Assembly: GCF_001625305.1 (NCBI RefSeq)
Contig: NW_017803898.1
Coordinates: forward strand, 2,880,846-2,944,845
Reading direction: 5' to 3'
From: Branchiostoma belcheri
Lineage: Eukaryota; Chordata; Leptocardii; Amphioxiformes; Branchiostomatidae
Length of the DNA stretch: 64,000 nucleotides
Shown one piece after another: positions 42,801 to 50,200 of this stretch (positions are counted from its first letter, which is position 1; every line of letters begins with the position of its first letter). Position numbers and translations under genes: made by a program. A model generated the notes under the pieces. It was given only the letters and a program-made list of their open reading frames with translations. It did not search any database and was not told the origin of the DNA.

Positions 42801-45236
42801 CATTTGGCAGAAGAGCTCAGCTTTTTTAGATAAACTTTGGGTTCCTTTTACCAGAATAACGTTCCCTGAGAAGTGGCTTCAGCAGCTTTACAAGTAACAT
42901 CCATTTACACTCTACTGAAAACAAAACTTCAACAAGCAACAGCGTTCTTCTAAAATGGGTTCAAGGTCTGTTGTTTTGAAATTAGTGTGGTAATTTACAA
43001 ATCAAGGAACAATAAGTCACAAATGTGCCGTACTCACCATTCTGGACACCTGAAAATTAAAGAATATTATATATAAGTATTAGTGCCCGGAGAGGCTGAG
43101 AATAAGAAGAAATCGATAGTGTCAAATTGATTTCAAATTAATAAAATCATTTGAAACATGTACAAACAACTTAGAAAATAAATACCACCATGATAATTCA
43201 TTTCTTGATATTTTTCACTTTTTTAATTAAATTATGTGTGTAAACGTAAAAATTAACCTTCAGGCACGAGCTTGCAAATATATAAATTCTACTCGCATGT
43301 ATGGTCTCAGTTGTGCTGCCCTTCAATTTTGCCGTTGAATTACTTTCAAACACGAGCCGATAAGTTTAAATGACAAAAGTATTGACAAATTTACTTCTAG
43401 ACATATTTTTTTCATATCCTTATATTATGTGTGTTAAGTTGCAATGAGGTTGCAAAATGATAAATTCTACTCGCATGTCTGGTCGCAGTTTTGTTGCTCG
43501 TATACGCTCCCATCACAGCTGCCGGGAGGCGGCAGTTCTCCGTACGGGTCGTTCGGGTAGATGCACCTCCGGACCCTGCTGCGGAAAGACTGGCCCAGAC
43601 ACGGGTCCGAGCACTCACTCCACGCGTTCCACGTCTCAAGCTCAGCTGGGAGAAAACATTTGAAACAATTATCAGGTTCCTGAATTCCCCCATGTTCCCT
43701 CTAATTCCTGCTGACTCCCGGTCAGATTCCGAGACCTTTGCCTGCCATTCATGTTCTCCCAGTAAAACAAGAAAGCGTTCCGGATGGTCTTAGAGGAGTC
43801 GCCTGACTCGCTCGTCAATTCAACCAAAAATAGTGTTTAAAACTCTCGGTCAGCCAAGCTTGTCTCTATCATGATGGTTCGGACTGCTGTTACAGTCATG
43901 TTAATGCAAACTGTGAAAAGAAAAGCCTTCAGATGGCTGCGCATCCTCGGCAGGTGACCGTGTGGGTTACCTTAAGTCTTGACCTACCTATCAATCAGCC
44001 ATCAAAATCAGCTCCCATTGACCGTGCAGCCCTTGCTACTGGGATAAAAAGACACGGATTCTTGTCTCCAACTCAGCTTAGAATTCATAGTCTGAGACCT
44101 TTGTCATTCTGTCTGTCAATGTTCTCCCATTAAAACACAGCAGACTTACGGATAGCCGCGCACTCGGGGCAGGTGACGGTCTCCATGTTGTCTCCCACGT
44201 TCATGCCGAAATTCCCGCAGCCAGGCGTGAACAGCATCTGCATGTTGTCTGTCACTACCTCGCCGCTCTAGGCAGAAATAGAGGTATCTGAATGCTTCCC
44301 CTTTGTGCTATCTCTGCTTCATGAAACATAGAGAGCCGTTAGGTGTCCTATGCTATAGTCAATCTCTCCCATTTTGCTGCCACCAACCCAGGAAGGTAGG
44401 CATCAATTTATCTCACCTTGCCACCAACCCACAAACCAGATAACTCTGACCATACCACATAACTTCTTTTTGCCCACAAAGAGTATGATAACATTTTCTA
44501 CCCTTTTTGCGGAGTGCTGGGGCAGTTAGACAACTCTCTCTTTTTTTTTTTGCCACGCACATTCAGCATCTTTCACCCTTCACTAAGCTTTGTACGAGGG
44601 TCTCAGGCAGGCTACTGTGTCGTATGACAGGGCGCAACCCAAGGCTATTTACAGAATGTACAGATAGGTAGGAGTGGGATTGAGTGACATACCAGTAGCA
44701 CACAGTTCCGAGTCCGGTAGCGTGACGTGTCGGAGCATCCGCACTCGTTCGACCACGGTCCCCAGGGTCCCCACGTGCCGGGCGGGTAGTCTGTGTTTAA
44801 GTCAGTTTACAGTTTATGTTAGATACAGCAAACAATGAAATTATTAAGATTATAAATATTGAATTTTTTCTCAAACTTGCAATAGCTAGTAAATTTTGAC
44901 CTACTTCTGATAGATTTAATTCATCCATATGCTGTATGACATCTCGTGGGCAAAGCACGAATGACGCTTTAACTTAGTTAATTCTCAAGGAGTTGCGATC
45001 TGATCGAGAGTAAAATCCTTTTTTACAACATGTATGTAACCCTCTCAATATAAGCTTACCATCATGACTGTATCATCTGCCTGTGAGGCCAAGCGCTCAA
45101 TGAGCACTGCTGCTTACGATGTGTCAAGTACATAGCATAAAAAACAAACAAAACGTTTCTTACTGAAGAAGGCATAGCTGCTGCCTGGGGCTAGGCCCAG
45201 AACCAGCAGGTTGATGAAGACTCGGACAGAAGTCAT
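29081..45236 (-). CDS. Secreted mosaic protein: TSP1 x4, VWC, antistasin, Tg1, SEA-like, C-type lectin
   Basis: Joined model of about 30 exons and 3261 coding bases, about 1086 residues. Order: signal peptide; TSP1 domains (exons 2-3, 4, 6, 8) separated by tiny linker exons; VWC (10-11); antistasin-like (12, 14, 15); VWC (16-17); antistasin (18); VWC (19-20) and a tail (21); thyroglobulin type-1 (22); antistasin (23); SEA-like (24-25); C-type lectin (26-29); TGA at 29081. Nearly all borders are phase 1, the rule for shuffled extracellular modules, and my phases close without a break except for uncertain borders at the SEA-like part. No membrane segment is seen, so it is probably an extracellular matrix or secreted protein. 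I know no described protein with this full order. Two introns seem to use GC donors. Partial exon duplications litter the introns. Confidence 0.82.
29162..29613. repeat. 231-bp tandem duplication across the acceptor of the last exon
   Basis: 29162-29392 and 29393-29613 are nearly identical: GCGGC(A/G)GCATCGATGTTACC, GGATGGAGAATATGTTTAAA, CTTCTACCCAAAACAATGGA and ATTTTACTATTTTCCAGC in the same order. Only a few differences are visible, so this is the youngest duplication in the gene. Part of the unit (ACTCCTCTGG, CTACTTTCCAGCA) recurs decayed near 29790-29850. Confidence 0.92.
31205..32275 (-). CDS. Mosaic gene exons 24-25: SEA-like segment
   Basis: Exon 24 (32275-32160) encodes GHLFFTIDFPGLGYTSDMEN, TSSTAFVGTAQEIETN, close to the N-terminal half of a SEA domain. 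A probable small exon 31595-31563 adds QLLCGFCYIFE in phase 0. Exon 25 (31334-31205) encodes TGSVGVIASGAITAEEGELT and SSLTGHVGTLQMGSV, with GSV as in SEA strands. The border at 31334 uses GGGGAG|ACC; the alternative TAG|C at 31341 would need another upstream phase. SEA domains occur in mucin-like glycosylated proteins. The least certain part of the gene. Confidence 0.55.
32712..32819 (-). CDS. Mosaic gene exon 23: antistasin-like module 5
   Basis: Encodes LSCPVLFCTITCQHGFAAGQ, DGCPTCDCKEQP. Antistasin cysteine order, acceptor GTTTCCAG|ACTA and donor CCAG|GTTAGT, phase 1. It sits between the Tg1 exon and the SEA-like exons. Confidence 0.75.
34009..34215 (-). CDS. Mosaic gene exon 22: thyroglobulin type-1 domain
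   Basis: Encodes DETSCETARTTAINTNDTLT, GGYVPTCTDTGSYTPVQCHS, STGECWCVDGQGQEV and GYQPDCSG. The CWCV motif and spacing are diagnostic of thyroglobulin type-1, a module often inhibiting cysteine proteases. Phase 1 both sides (TTTCAG|ATGAAA, TCCG|GTAACA). NDT is a glycosylation sequon. Two truncated copies and a small fragment lie directly upstream. Confidence 0.85.
34261..34640 (-). repeat. Truncated tandem copies of the Tg1 exon
   Basis: Copy at 34388-34262 encodes DETSCETARTTALNTNDTLT to CHGSTR; copy at 34569-34436 encodes DETSCETARTTALSTNDTFT to CHSSTGA; a fragment CAGTGTCACGGCAGTACTAG lies near 34613-34640. Each has an acceptor-like AG at its start and breaks off before the CWCV half, running straight into intron sequence. 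Reading frame is open to the break, so these are recent. They cannot fold as Tg1 without the second half. Confidence 0.82.
34879..35981 (-). CDS. Mosaic gene exons 19-21: VWC module 3 and tail
   Basis: Exon 19 (35981-35881) encodes PGSCIHDGNVYRNGQSFVNP, DNCDQRCVCKDGE, a typical VWC start. Exon 20 (35474-35333) encodes IACELYCSVGDAPAEDCFKL, PGLCCTRWICSEQEM. Exon 21 (34959-34879) encodes NRNADGSTLTVYVVRQNSHH and LASAGE, with no known domain. The exon 21 donor is GAAG|GCAAGT, a full-consensus GC donor. No GT donor in frame is near. Confidence 0.75.
36575..36676 (-). CDS. Mosaic gene exon 18: antistasin-like module 4
   Basis: Encodes GDCVSIDGTCDLHCLDGFAK, NRLGCDICQCSTV. Six cysteines in antistasin order, phase 1 on both sides (acceptor GTAGTAACAG|AAGG, donor GTCG|GTAGGT). 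Confidence 0.75.
37240..38015 (-). CDS. Mosaic gene exons 16-17: VWC module 2
   Basis: Exon 16 (38015-37870) reads DGFCTHHDQHYKNGQKFLSD, GCCEMVCHCLDNHVTC and ETICPAV; exon 17 (37366-37240) reads DCPTPVLADIPEVCCQQYAC and later RRQLGLVQAQ. This fits VWC. The exon 16 donor TGTG|GTTATG is weak but phase 0 matches the phase-0 acceptor of exon 17. A duplicate of the exon 17 end and donor lies at about 37115-37175. Confidence 0.7.
38387..39602 (-). CDS. Mosaic gene exons 12-15: three antistasin-like modules
   Basis: Exon 12 (39602-39486) CPDLTCEATCIRGYKVERGY and DGCLRCSCLN; exon 13 (39183-39145) is an acidic linker EAYGAAIDFDEAR; exon 14 (39012-38914) CPAHLLCVGSCDTGYATNEH, GCLTCEC; exon 15 (38476-38387) CPAMTCDLNCPGGLAKDAYG, CELCQC. 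The repeated pattern C..xC..xCxxGxxxxxxGCxxCxC is the antistasin signature, a leech-type protease-inhibitor fold also used as a plain structural module. Phase 1 throughout. A decayed copy of the exon 12 start is at 39690-39746. Confidence 0.78.
40037..40790 (-). CDS. Mosaic gene exons 10-11: von Willebrand factor C module 1
   Basis: Exon 10 (40790-40688) reads PCYEEGAGTVFYKGCAQICT and CADNQHFSCED; exon 11 (40173-40037) reads CSNLPSELFQYDQNGCRYVM and SPETCCPHLECDPAFA. CxxxCxC in the first half and CCxxxxC in the second, split by a phase-2 intron, fit a VWC module as found in BMP-binding and matrix proteins. Family binding to BMP-type ligands is possible but not shown. Confidence 0.72.
40943..41868 (-). 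CDS. Mosaic gene exons 8-9: TSP1 domain 4 and linker
   Basis: Exon 8 (41868-41689) encodes YYEWSSWGEWTPCPSLCLHD, TSRYRVCNYIYNG and DFYQSEACPKVP, a TSP1 with WSSWGEW. Exon 9 (40972-40943) gives NDSYVPLEF, a 10-residue linker with a glycosylation sequon NDS. Both are phase 1 on each side. An intron duplicate at 41916-42025 repeats the acceptor and the first 35 or so codons of exon 8 and is then cut off at NYIYNR with a stop. Confidence 0.8.
41213..41440. repeat. GCA/GCG-rich low-complexity tract in an intron
   Basis: Imperfect trinucleotide-like words GGCAGCAGCGGCAATAG, GCAAAAGCAGCAAAGGCAGA, GCGGCAACATTAGCG. It opens an alanine-rich frame on both strands, which is why ORFs appear. It lies between exons 8 and 9 of the mosaic gene. 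Confidence 0.6.
42211..42642 (-). CDS. Mosaic gene exons 6-7: TSP1 domain 3 and linker
   Basis: Exon 6 (42642-42454) encodes EWDLWSSWSYCPCNAIPNLT, RARWRGCIDGDHLG and TTQTKLCQQEDIPA, a TSP1 with an NLT glycosylation sequon. Exon 7 (42252-42211) encodes TRPVSAQRLGYNS, a 14-residue linker. Both are phase 1 in and out with GTAAGG and GTGAGT donors. A decayed copy of the exon 6 start lies at 42732-42771 and carries a stop in place of the Trp of EWDLW. Confidence 0.8.
43038..43645 (-). CDS. Mosaic gene exons 4-5: TSP1 domain 2 and a 12-nt linker exon
   Basis: Exon 4 (43645-43475) encodes ETWNAWSECSDPCLGQSFRS, RCIYPND, GSCDGS and NCDQT, a typical six-cysteine TSP1. Phase logic needs the exon to end ACA|T at 43475, which makes the donor T|GCGAGT, a GC donor. 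A GT donor four bases later would put the chain out of frame. Exon 5 (43049-43038) is only 12 bases, GTGTCCAGAATG, flanked by TTTTCAG and GTGAGT. It gives CVQN and keeps phase 1 into exon 6. Confidence 0.72.
44150..45236 (-). CDS. Mosaic gene exons 1-3: signal peptide and TSP1 domain 1
   Basis: Exon 1 (45236-45164) encodes MTSVRVFINLLVLGLAPGSS plus YAFF, a signal peptide, with donor TTCTTCA|GTAAGA (phase 1). Exon 2 (44790-44693) encodes TWGPWGPWSNECGCSD and RYRTRNCVLL; exon 3 (44267-44150) encodes SGEVVTDNMQMLFTPGCGNF and later TVTCPECAAI. The WxxWxxW start and paired cysteines fit a thrombospondin type-1 repeat, with an atypical long second half. The start codon is chosen because it is the first ATG with a signal peptide and a perfect phase match to exon 2. 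Confidence 0.8.
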
Positions 45237-45851
45237 CTCCAAGTCCCAGGAGACCCAGCCGGTTGCTAATCGCCGCTGCCTCCTATGCTTATGCCACGTT
45301 TTACGGTATTAATCCTTCTTAATGAATGTCTTACAATTGCAGTAAAAAAATACCAAGTTGTCAACCAATCAGAGATATGAAATATGGTGTGGTGATGATT
45401 GTTTTGTCCAAGAAAAGGTGCGAAGGCCTACGTGTCCAGAACTGTGTGTTCTTTGAGCCGCAGTATCGACCTCAGCGACATCTGGTCATCCGCACCGAGT
45501 CACGCCAAGGGTTTGCGGTCTGGAGTCGATCGGACACTGCGACACGTTTTCCTGTTGAATCAAAACTTTACAGGTAAAATCGATCTAGCCTGCTTTTTAA
45601 ACAGTTCTGTAAGTATTCCAATCTGCAAGGTCAGGCTTGTTGTTGCCATGAGTTGTTGGTTTGTGGGTAGATTCGATGGGGCACTGCATAATCTTTTCAC
45701 TTTAAATCAAAACGTTACGGGTACAACGGATGCATTTTAAACACCTCTTTGTTCAGCTTTAAAACAATCACACAGGCAGTCAAAGGCAGTACAATGACTA
45801 GGTAACATTGCTAGAGAAAGACGATAACAAAAAAAGTTGGAGACTTCTAGG

Positions 45852-46076
45852 GTCCGAATAATCAGTCCACGCTTTCCACGTCTCAAGCTCAGCTGTAATC
45901 AAGAAGCAAGAGATTTTAGACCCCCAGAAAGTATTTTTTTGTTTTCATGAATTGCAACTGTGGAGGTGTTAGTACATGTATGCTTCCATCACAGCTGCCG
46001 GGAGGCGGCAGTTCTCCGTACGGGTCGTTCGGGTACAACGGATGCATTTTAAACACCTCTTTGTTCATTTTTCAGG
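45852..46076 (-). repeat. Fragments of TSP1 exon 4 upstream of the mosaic gene
   Basis: 45855-45897 matches the start of exon 4 with its acceptor (CACGTCTCAAGCTCAGCTG), and 45981-46034 matches its middle (CCATCACAGCTGCCGGGAGG, CGTACGGGTCGTTCGGGTA). The central 80 bases are missing. ACAACGGATGCATTTTAAAC at 45723 recurs at 46035. Both pieces lie upstream of the start codon, so they are broken duplicates. Confidence 0.75.
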
Positions 46077-46149
46077 ATCTTCTAGACCTTTTTTGTGAGA
46101 TTTACAAGTATTTTGAAAATCGGCTTATTTTAGGCACAGCAGACACCAT

Positions 46150-46450
46150 CATGATATTATCATGTTTACCGAAGAAAAACACATATTGTTTTTGCTCTGT
46201 TTCCTTTTCTTCTTCTCCAACCAAATAAGGTCAATGACCTAGCTGAACCTGTAAAGGTCTGTGACTGTGTTAATTACTAGTGTTGCGTTACATCATGTTG
46301 CAATTTTATAGCAGGAGGGATTTAGTATCCTATCATCACATATATGAATGTGTTTGAGTAAGACCTAACAGAGAAGGAAAACATTGTTTTTGCTCTGTTT
46401 CCTTTTCTTCTTCTCCAATCAAATAAGTTCAATGACCTGATCTTAAGAAA
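46150..46450 (+). mobile_element. MITE-like element, rearranged copy
   Basis: GTTTACCGAAGAAAAACACA, TTGTTTTTGCTCTGTTTCCT and GGTCAATGACCTAGCTGAAC, then ACATCATGTTGCAATTTTAT. The segment GGAAAACATTGTTTTTGCTC restarts at 46376, so the copy is followed by a second partial head. Confidence 0.7.
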
Positions 46451-47205
46451 CCTGATATTAAAATCATTCGGCTCCTAGCTGAGCACCATGCCAAAATCTA
46501 ACTTTAGAACGAGGGGTAAAAGATTGCGGTTTGGCTGTGGTGCCCTGGCCAACAATGTTATCGATGTTTCAAGCGGCAGCTGGCGACAAGCCTTAACAAG
46601 AAGATACCGAGTATTGCAGATAGTGATGCCTGTTTTTGTATGGAATGGAAATAGTGGTTTGTATCAAGGCCACAAATGGTAACCTTTTGTGAACTCATGT
46701 TCAAAAATAGCACAGTAAGTTCAAGAGTTATCAAACACAAAAGACCATTTGACCTTTTTTATTGATTATTCATATTTATTCGTGACTGGACTGCGTATTG
46801 AGCCGAGTTTCTACTGCTCGTAGTGGGTCAACCATAGCATGCACAAGAATACAACAATTGAACAATTTTGATACTCAATTTTTAATTGCGTCGTCGAAAT
46901 TAAACTTAAAGGGATTCAAGTTCTTTAAATTACTTTCATGTGTCTAATATGCAAGCTGAACCATTGCACATACGTAAAATCCTACCAATTTACTAACAAA
47001 ATGAAACTACAAATTTACAGGCAAAAATGGTTTCCTCTTACAAATCATTGAAGTTCTCTCTAAAAAATCAATGAAACAAACAGGAAGGAAAAACAGATGC
47101 CGACATCGTAACCCTTTGTTTTTGTTCCAAAGTAACAGATGTAAGTTCCTAAGTAGGTCGACTATTATAGTACACGTGGAGAACGTAGTCAAAAAGCATG
47201 TTTCG
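46451..47205. other. Stretch without a recognised gene
   Basis: ORFs at 46488-46682 (plus) and 46558-46740 (minus) overlap and show no domain. Nothing else is supported. Confidence 0.5.
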
Positions 47206-47206
47206 C

Positions 47207-47706
47207 CTTGTAAGGCCACACCAAGTAAGTTTTATGGATGACGTCCTTTGGAGACTATATGTAATGCGAGAGGGCGAAAAAAAAAACAAGAAGGGTCCTA
47301 AAAAACATGATGCCTAGATTTAATATACTAAGAGACGACAAATGTTAGGACACGAATTGAATGAGGTGACACAGTGTAACAAGCAAGAAGTCTTTTATTC
47401 ATCATCAAAACAGCAATAAATCAGGTGGAACAGCAGTTGTCGTCCTGTGCTTTGGGAAGATAGATGGAGCGGTCAGCAAGCTTCTTCAAATGTGGCAGCA
47501 TGTACCAAACTGAATTCCTAATGGAAGTCATGATTTCCTTGCTTGATGCTTCATAAGCTTTGGTCCGTACAAACCTATTTGCGGCACTGTCGTGACTCTT
47601 TGGTCATAGTTACAGGAAGCGGAATTTCTTGGGTTTTTTTCTAGGAACAGGCCAAAATCAATGCGCGCGTGGACGTCATCCATAAAATTTACTTGGTGTG
47701 GCCTAA
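47207..47706 (+). mobile_element. TIR element, best-preserved copy
   Basis: Left end TAAGGCCACACCAAGTAAGT plus TTTATGGATGACGTCC and right end GGACGTCATCCATAAAATTT plus ACTTGGTGTGGCCTAA are inverted repeats of about 36 bp with few mismatches. Length about 500 bp, no ORF of note. Sub-terminal GGGCGAAAAAAAAAACAAG and CAGGCCAAAATCAATGCGCG define the family in this window. It is the reference for the copies at 95, 540, 3165, 9805 and 13257. Confidence 0.85.
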
Positions 47707-47855
47707 CTGTAACCCAAAACGTCCTTGAGAAGTATATAAAATTAATTATTGATTAGTAGACGCCACTAATTAGTACAAAGCTTTTCTTAACATAATGTTT
47801 CACTCCTTCGTTTCTTACCAAACGTTAAAGAAAACAATTAAACATTTCTATATTT

Positions 47856-48110
47856 ACCGAAGGAAAACATATTGTTTTTGCTCTGTTTCCTCTTATTGTC
47901 CAAACCAATAAGGTCAATGACCTGAACCGGACATCTGTCACCATGGTAGCTAGTGTTGGGTTACATCATGTTGCAATTTTATAGCAGGAGGGATTTACAC
48001 TCCTGTGTTACCATATATATGAATATGTTAGAATAAGAATTAACAGAGCAGAGCATATGTGAAGGTAAACATTATGCATTTGTTTTGCAAATGCTACCTT
48101 TTCAAGTTTA
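47856..48110 (+). mobile_element. MITE-like element 3' of the LRR gene
   Basis: Begins TTTACCGAAGGAAAACATAT and ends GTGAAGGTAAACATTATGCA with GTTTTGCAAATGCTACC. Same family as the pair around CRF-B exon 2. It starts about 60 bases beyond the LRR stop codon, so two unrelated genes in this window end at the same element family. Confidence 0.78.
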
Positions 48111-48171
48111 CTAATCATTACTATCTTTGATTAAAACATATATCTATAAGATGACTATTTTAGACATTGAA

Positions 48172-49587
48172 CTAGTCGATCTCTATCGGGTTATCGTCCA
48201 AGCTTACTTCCCTCAACTGCGTCATCATTCTCGCGAGACTAGACGGGACTTCAGTGAGTAAGTTACCATGGAGATAGAGTAGCTCAAGTGACGTCAAATT
48301 GTCGAATAATCCCTCAGGTAGCTCTTCCAAGCGATTGAGCGAAAGATCAAGAAAGGACAATGAGTGTAGTCCATGAAAAACCTCCTCTGGAAGAGATGTC
48401 AGCCTGTTACCAGATAGATACAAGTACTTCAGCGATACAGTATCTGTAAACAGTTCGGCTGGAAGCTGGACTAACTTATTGTTATAAAGAAATAGGCTCT
48501 CTAGCGCAGTAAGACCTGCAAATAGTCCCCCTGGTAAGGTCTGTAACTCGTTGTTGTTGACCTGTAGAGACTTCAGAGCTGGGGTGTCCTGAAAAGTCGT
48601 CTCGAACAGAGATTCCAGCGCGTTGTGGTTCAGATAGAGAGTACGGAGGGAGAACAGTCCACGGAGAGCAGGCTCGAACAGAAACTGTAGACTCACGGAC
48701 GCCAAGTTCAAGGTCTGCAGTTCCGCCATGTTTTCGAACCAGGATTCGAATATGATGGGGAAGAAGTTTCCGCGAAGGTCAAACTGCAGAAGCGAGGTCA
48801 GATTTCGTACAGAAACAGGCAGATCCTGGAGATCGTTGTCTGACAAACTCAGTTCTACAAGACTGAGGTGAGACAGGGCGCCTTCACGAATGTCAAGTTC
48901 GTTGCCTAGGTTACCGAGAGACAGAGAAACCAGGCGGGTGGTGTTGGAAAAGTCGTCTGCTCTGATCACTTGGACCGGATTCCCGTCAAGGCGAAGAGTT
49001 TGCAGGTTTGGAATCTGCTGGAAAGCCTGAACAGGTATTGCCGCGAGTCTGTTAAACGCGATATTCAAGTCGCGTAATTCATGGAGCCCGGCAAACGTGT
49101 CTTCGTGCAAGCTTTGTATCTGATTGTAGTCCAGTTCTATCCCATATAGGTTGTGAATTCCTTCGAAGCAGTTTGGAGGGATTGTTGAAATGATGTTCCC
49201 ACTCAAACGGAGATGTGTAAGATTTGGTATCACCTGTAAGGCTGCACAGGGGACTGTGGAGAGGCTGTTTTGTGACAGATATAAGTGGTGTAAACGGTTT
49301 AGGTTGATGAAGGCAAAGTCGTGTATTTCATGTATGTTTGTTGAGTCCAGGTGTAGGTAGATGAGCTTTGGAACTGCAGTAAACATCCCTTCCGCTAGGC
49401 GGCCTAAGTTGTTCAGGCGCAGGTCCAGAGTGGTGGTGTCGTTCGGCAAACCTTCGGGTATTTCCGTCAGGGCTCGGCCCATGCAGTTGACGTAAGACAA
49501 ACATGCACATTGTTCAGGGCAGGCGTCTGACCCGAAGTTATGGGCTAGTAGGAACAACAGACCGAGCCTCATAACCGACGATGTCAT
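48172..49587 (-). CDS. Secreted leucine-rich repeat protein
   Basis: 471 residues from the ATG at 49587, chosen because the acceptor CTACTTTTCAG|G lies directly before it and a signal peptide follows (MRLGLLFLLAHNFGSDACPE). An LRRNT cap CPEQCACLSYVNC is followed by about 17 LRRs of 23-24 residues (for example LKYLYLSGNRLTSLPEEVF and LSFLDLSLNRLEELPEGLF). It ends LREVSLDDNPIEID with no LRRCT cysteine cap and no membrane segment. This is like small secreted LRR proteins and extracellular parts of Toll or VLR-like receptors. Several NxT/S sequons (NDTT, NLTH, NTTR, NLTS) are present. The coding part is one exon with an upstream 5' UTR intron. The ORF stays open upstream to 49617, but that lies in intron. 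The lack of LRRCT could mean a further 3' exon, though no donor is obvious before the stop. Confidence 0.85.
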   Translation of the reverse strand: MTSSVMRLGLLFLLAHNFGSDACPEQCACLSYVNCMGRALTEIPEGLPNDTTTLDLRLNNLGRLAEGMFTAVPKLIYLHLDSTNIHEIHDFAFINLNRLHHLYLSQNSLSTVPCAALQVIPNLTHLRLSGNIISTIPPNCFEGIHNLYGIELDYNQIQSLHEDTFAGLHELRDLNIAFNRLAAIPVQAFQQIPNLQTLRLDGNPVQVIRADDFSNTTRLVSLSLGNLGNELDIREGALSHLSLVELSLSDNDLQDLPVSVRNLTSLLQFDLRGNFFPIIFESWFENMAELQTLNLASVSLQFLFEPALRGLFSLRTLYLNHNALESLFETTFQDTPALKSLQVNNNELQTLPGGLFAGLTALESLFLYNNKLVQLPAELFTDTVSLKYLYLSGNRLTSLPEEVFHGLHSLSFLDLSLNRLEELPEGLFDNLTSLELLYLHGNLLTEVPSSLARMMTQLREVSLDDNPIEID

Positions 49588-49659
49588 CCTGAAAAGTAGA
49601 AATAATGATTTATTCATTAAACATCATTTCAAAAACCTCGTCATAAATTTTGAAAATAT

Positions 49660-49735
49660 AATGGGTGTTATGGACCAGTAGGAACAGCAGACTGAGCCTC
49701 ATAACTGCCATTGTCATCCTGAAAAGTAGAAAAAA
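49660..49735 (-). repeat. Partial duplicate of the LRR gene start and acceptor
   Basis: CTACTTTTCAG|GATGACAATGGCAGTTATGAGG and CTGCTGTTCCTACTGGTCCA on the minus strand repeat the acceptor, ATG and signal-peptide start of the gene at 49540-49598 with several changes, then stop at CATAACACCC. It is a decayed first-exon copy. Confidence 0.8.
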
Positions 49736-50124
49736 GACCCCAAAAAAATCGTTATAGAACCTCTTCATAAACTAAAACACCACAATGGATGTAATATCAT
49801 TTGGTTTGGAATTATTTGTAATCATTGACCTTTACCTTAAATTGGTTGCATTTGCAATAAATTAACGTCATCAAATGCGTTCAGAATTCATTACTTCACA
49901 TATCCTCTATATTCCAACACACACTGGCACACACAAGCACGCACTAAAACACACACACACACACTAAAAAAAACGTCGTGAAAATTTTGTTGTTGTTCCT
50001 TCAAATAAAACTCATCCTTGCATTTTCCACATTTTGAGGTACTTGGGTGCCTAACGTACACAGTAAATTTCTCGATCTTACCAAAACCTACAGAGTCATG
50101 CCCAGTATGGTATCCGATACTTAC

Positions 50125-50200
50125 ATGTTTGTGCTGATGTGAAATAAATCGTTTCCTGTTGCCTGTCTAGTAGTAGAATAACAACGTTATTGAATATTGG
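50125..50200 (-). other. Possible 5' UTR exon of the LRR gene
   Basis: CACAAACAT|GTAAGTATCGG is a strong donor at 50125, the nearest good one upstream of the acceptor at 49589. The exon start is unknown and no TATA box is clear. Confidence 0.3.

Noticed and set aside
45326-45740. Plus-strand ORFs upstream of the mosaic gene
   Set aside because: Two overlapping frames with a repeated piece (TTAAATCAAAACGTTAC or GAATCAAAACTTTAC), no domain and no splice support.
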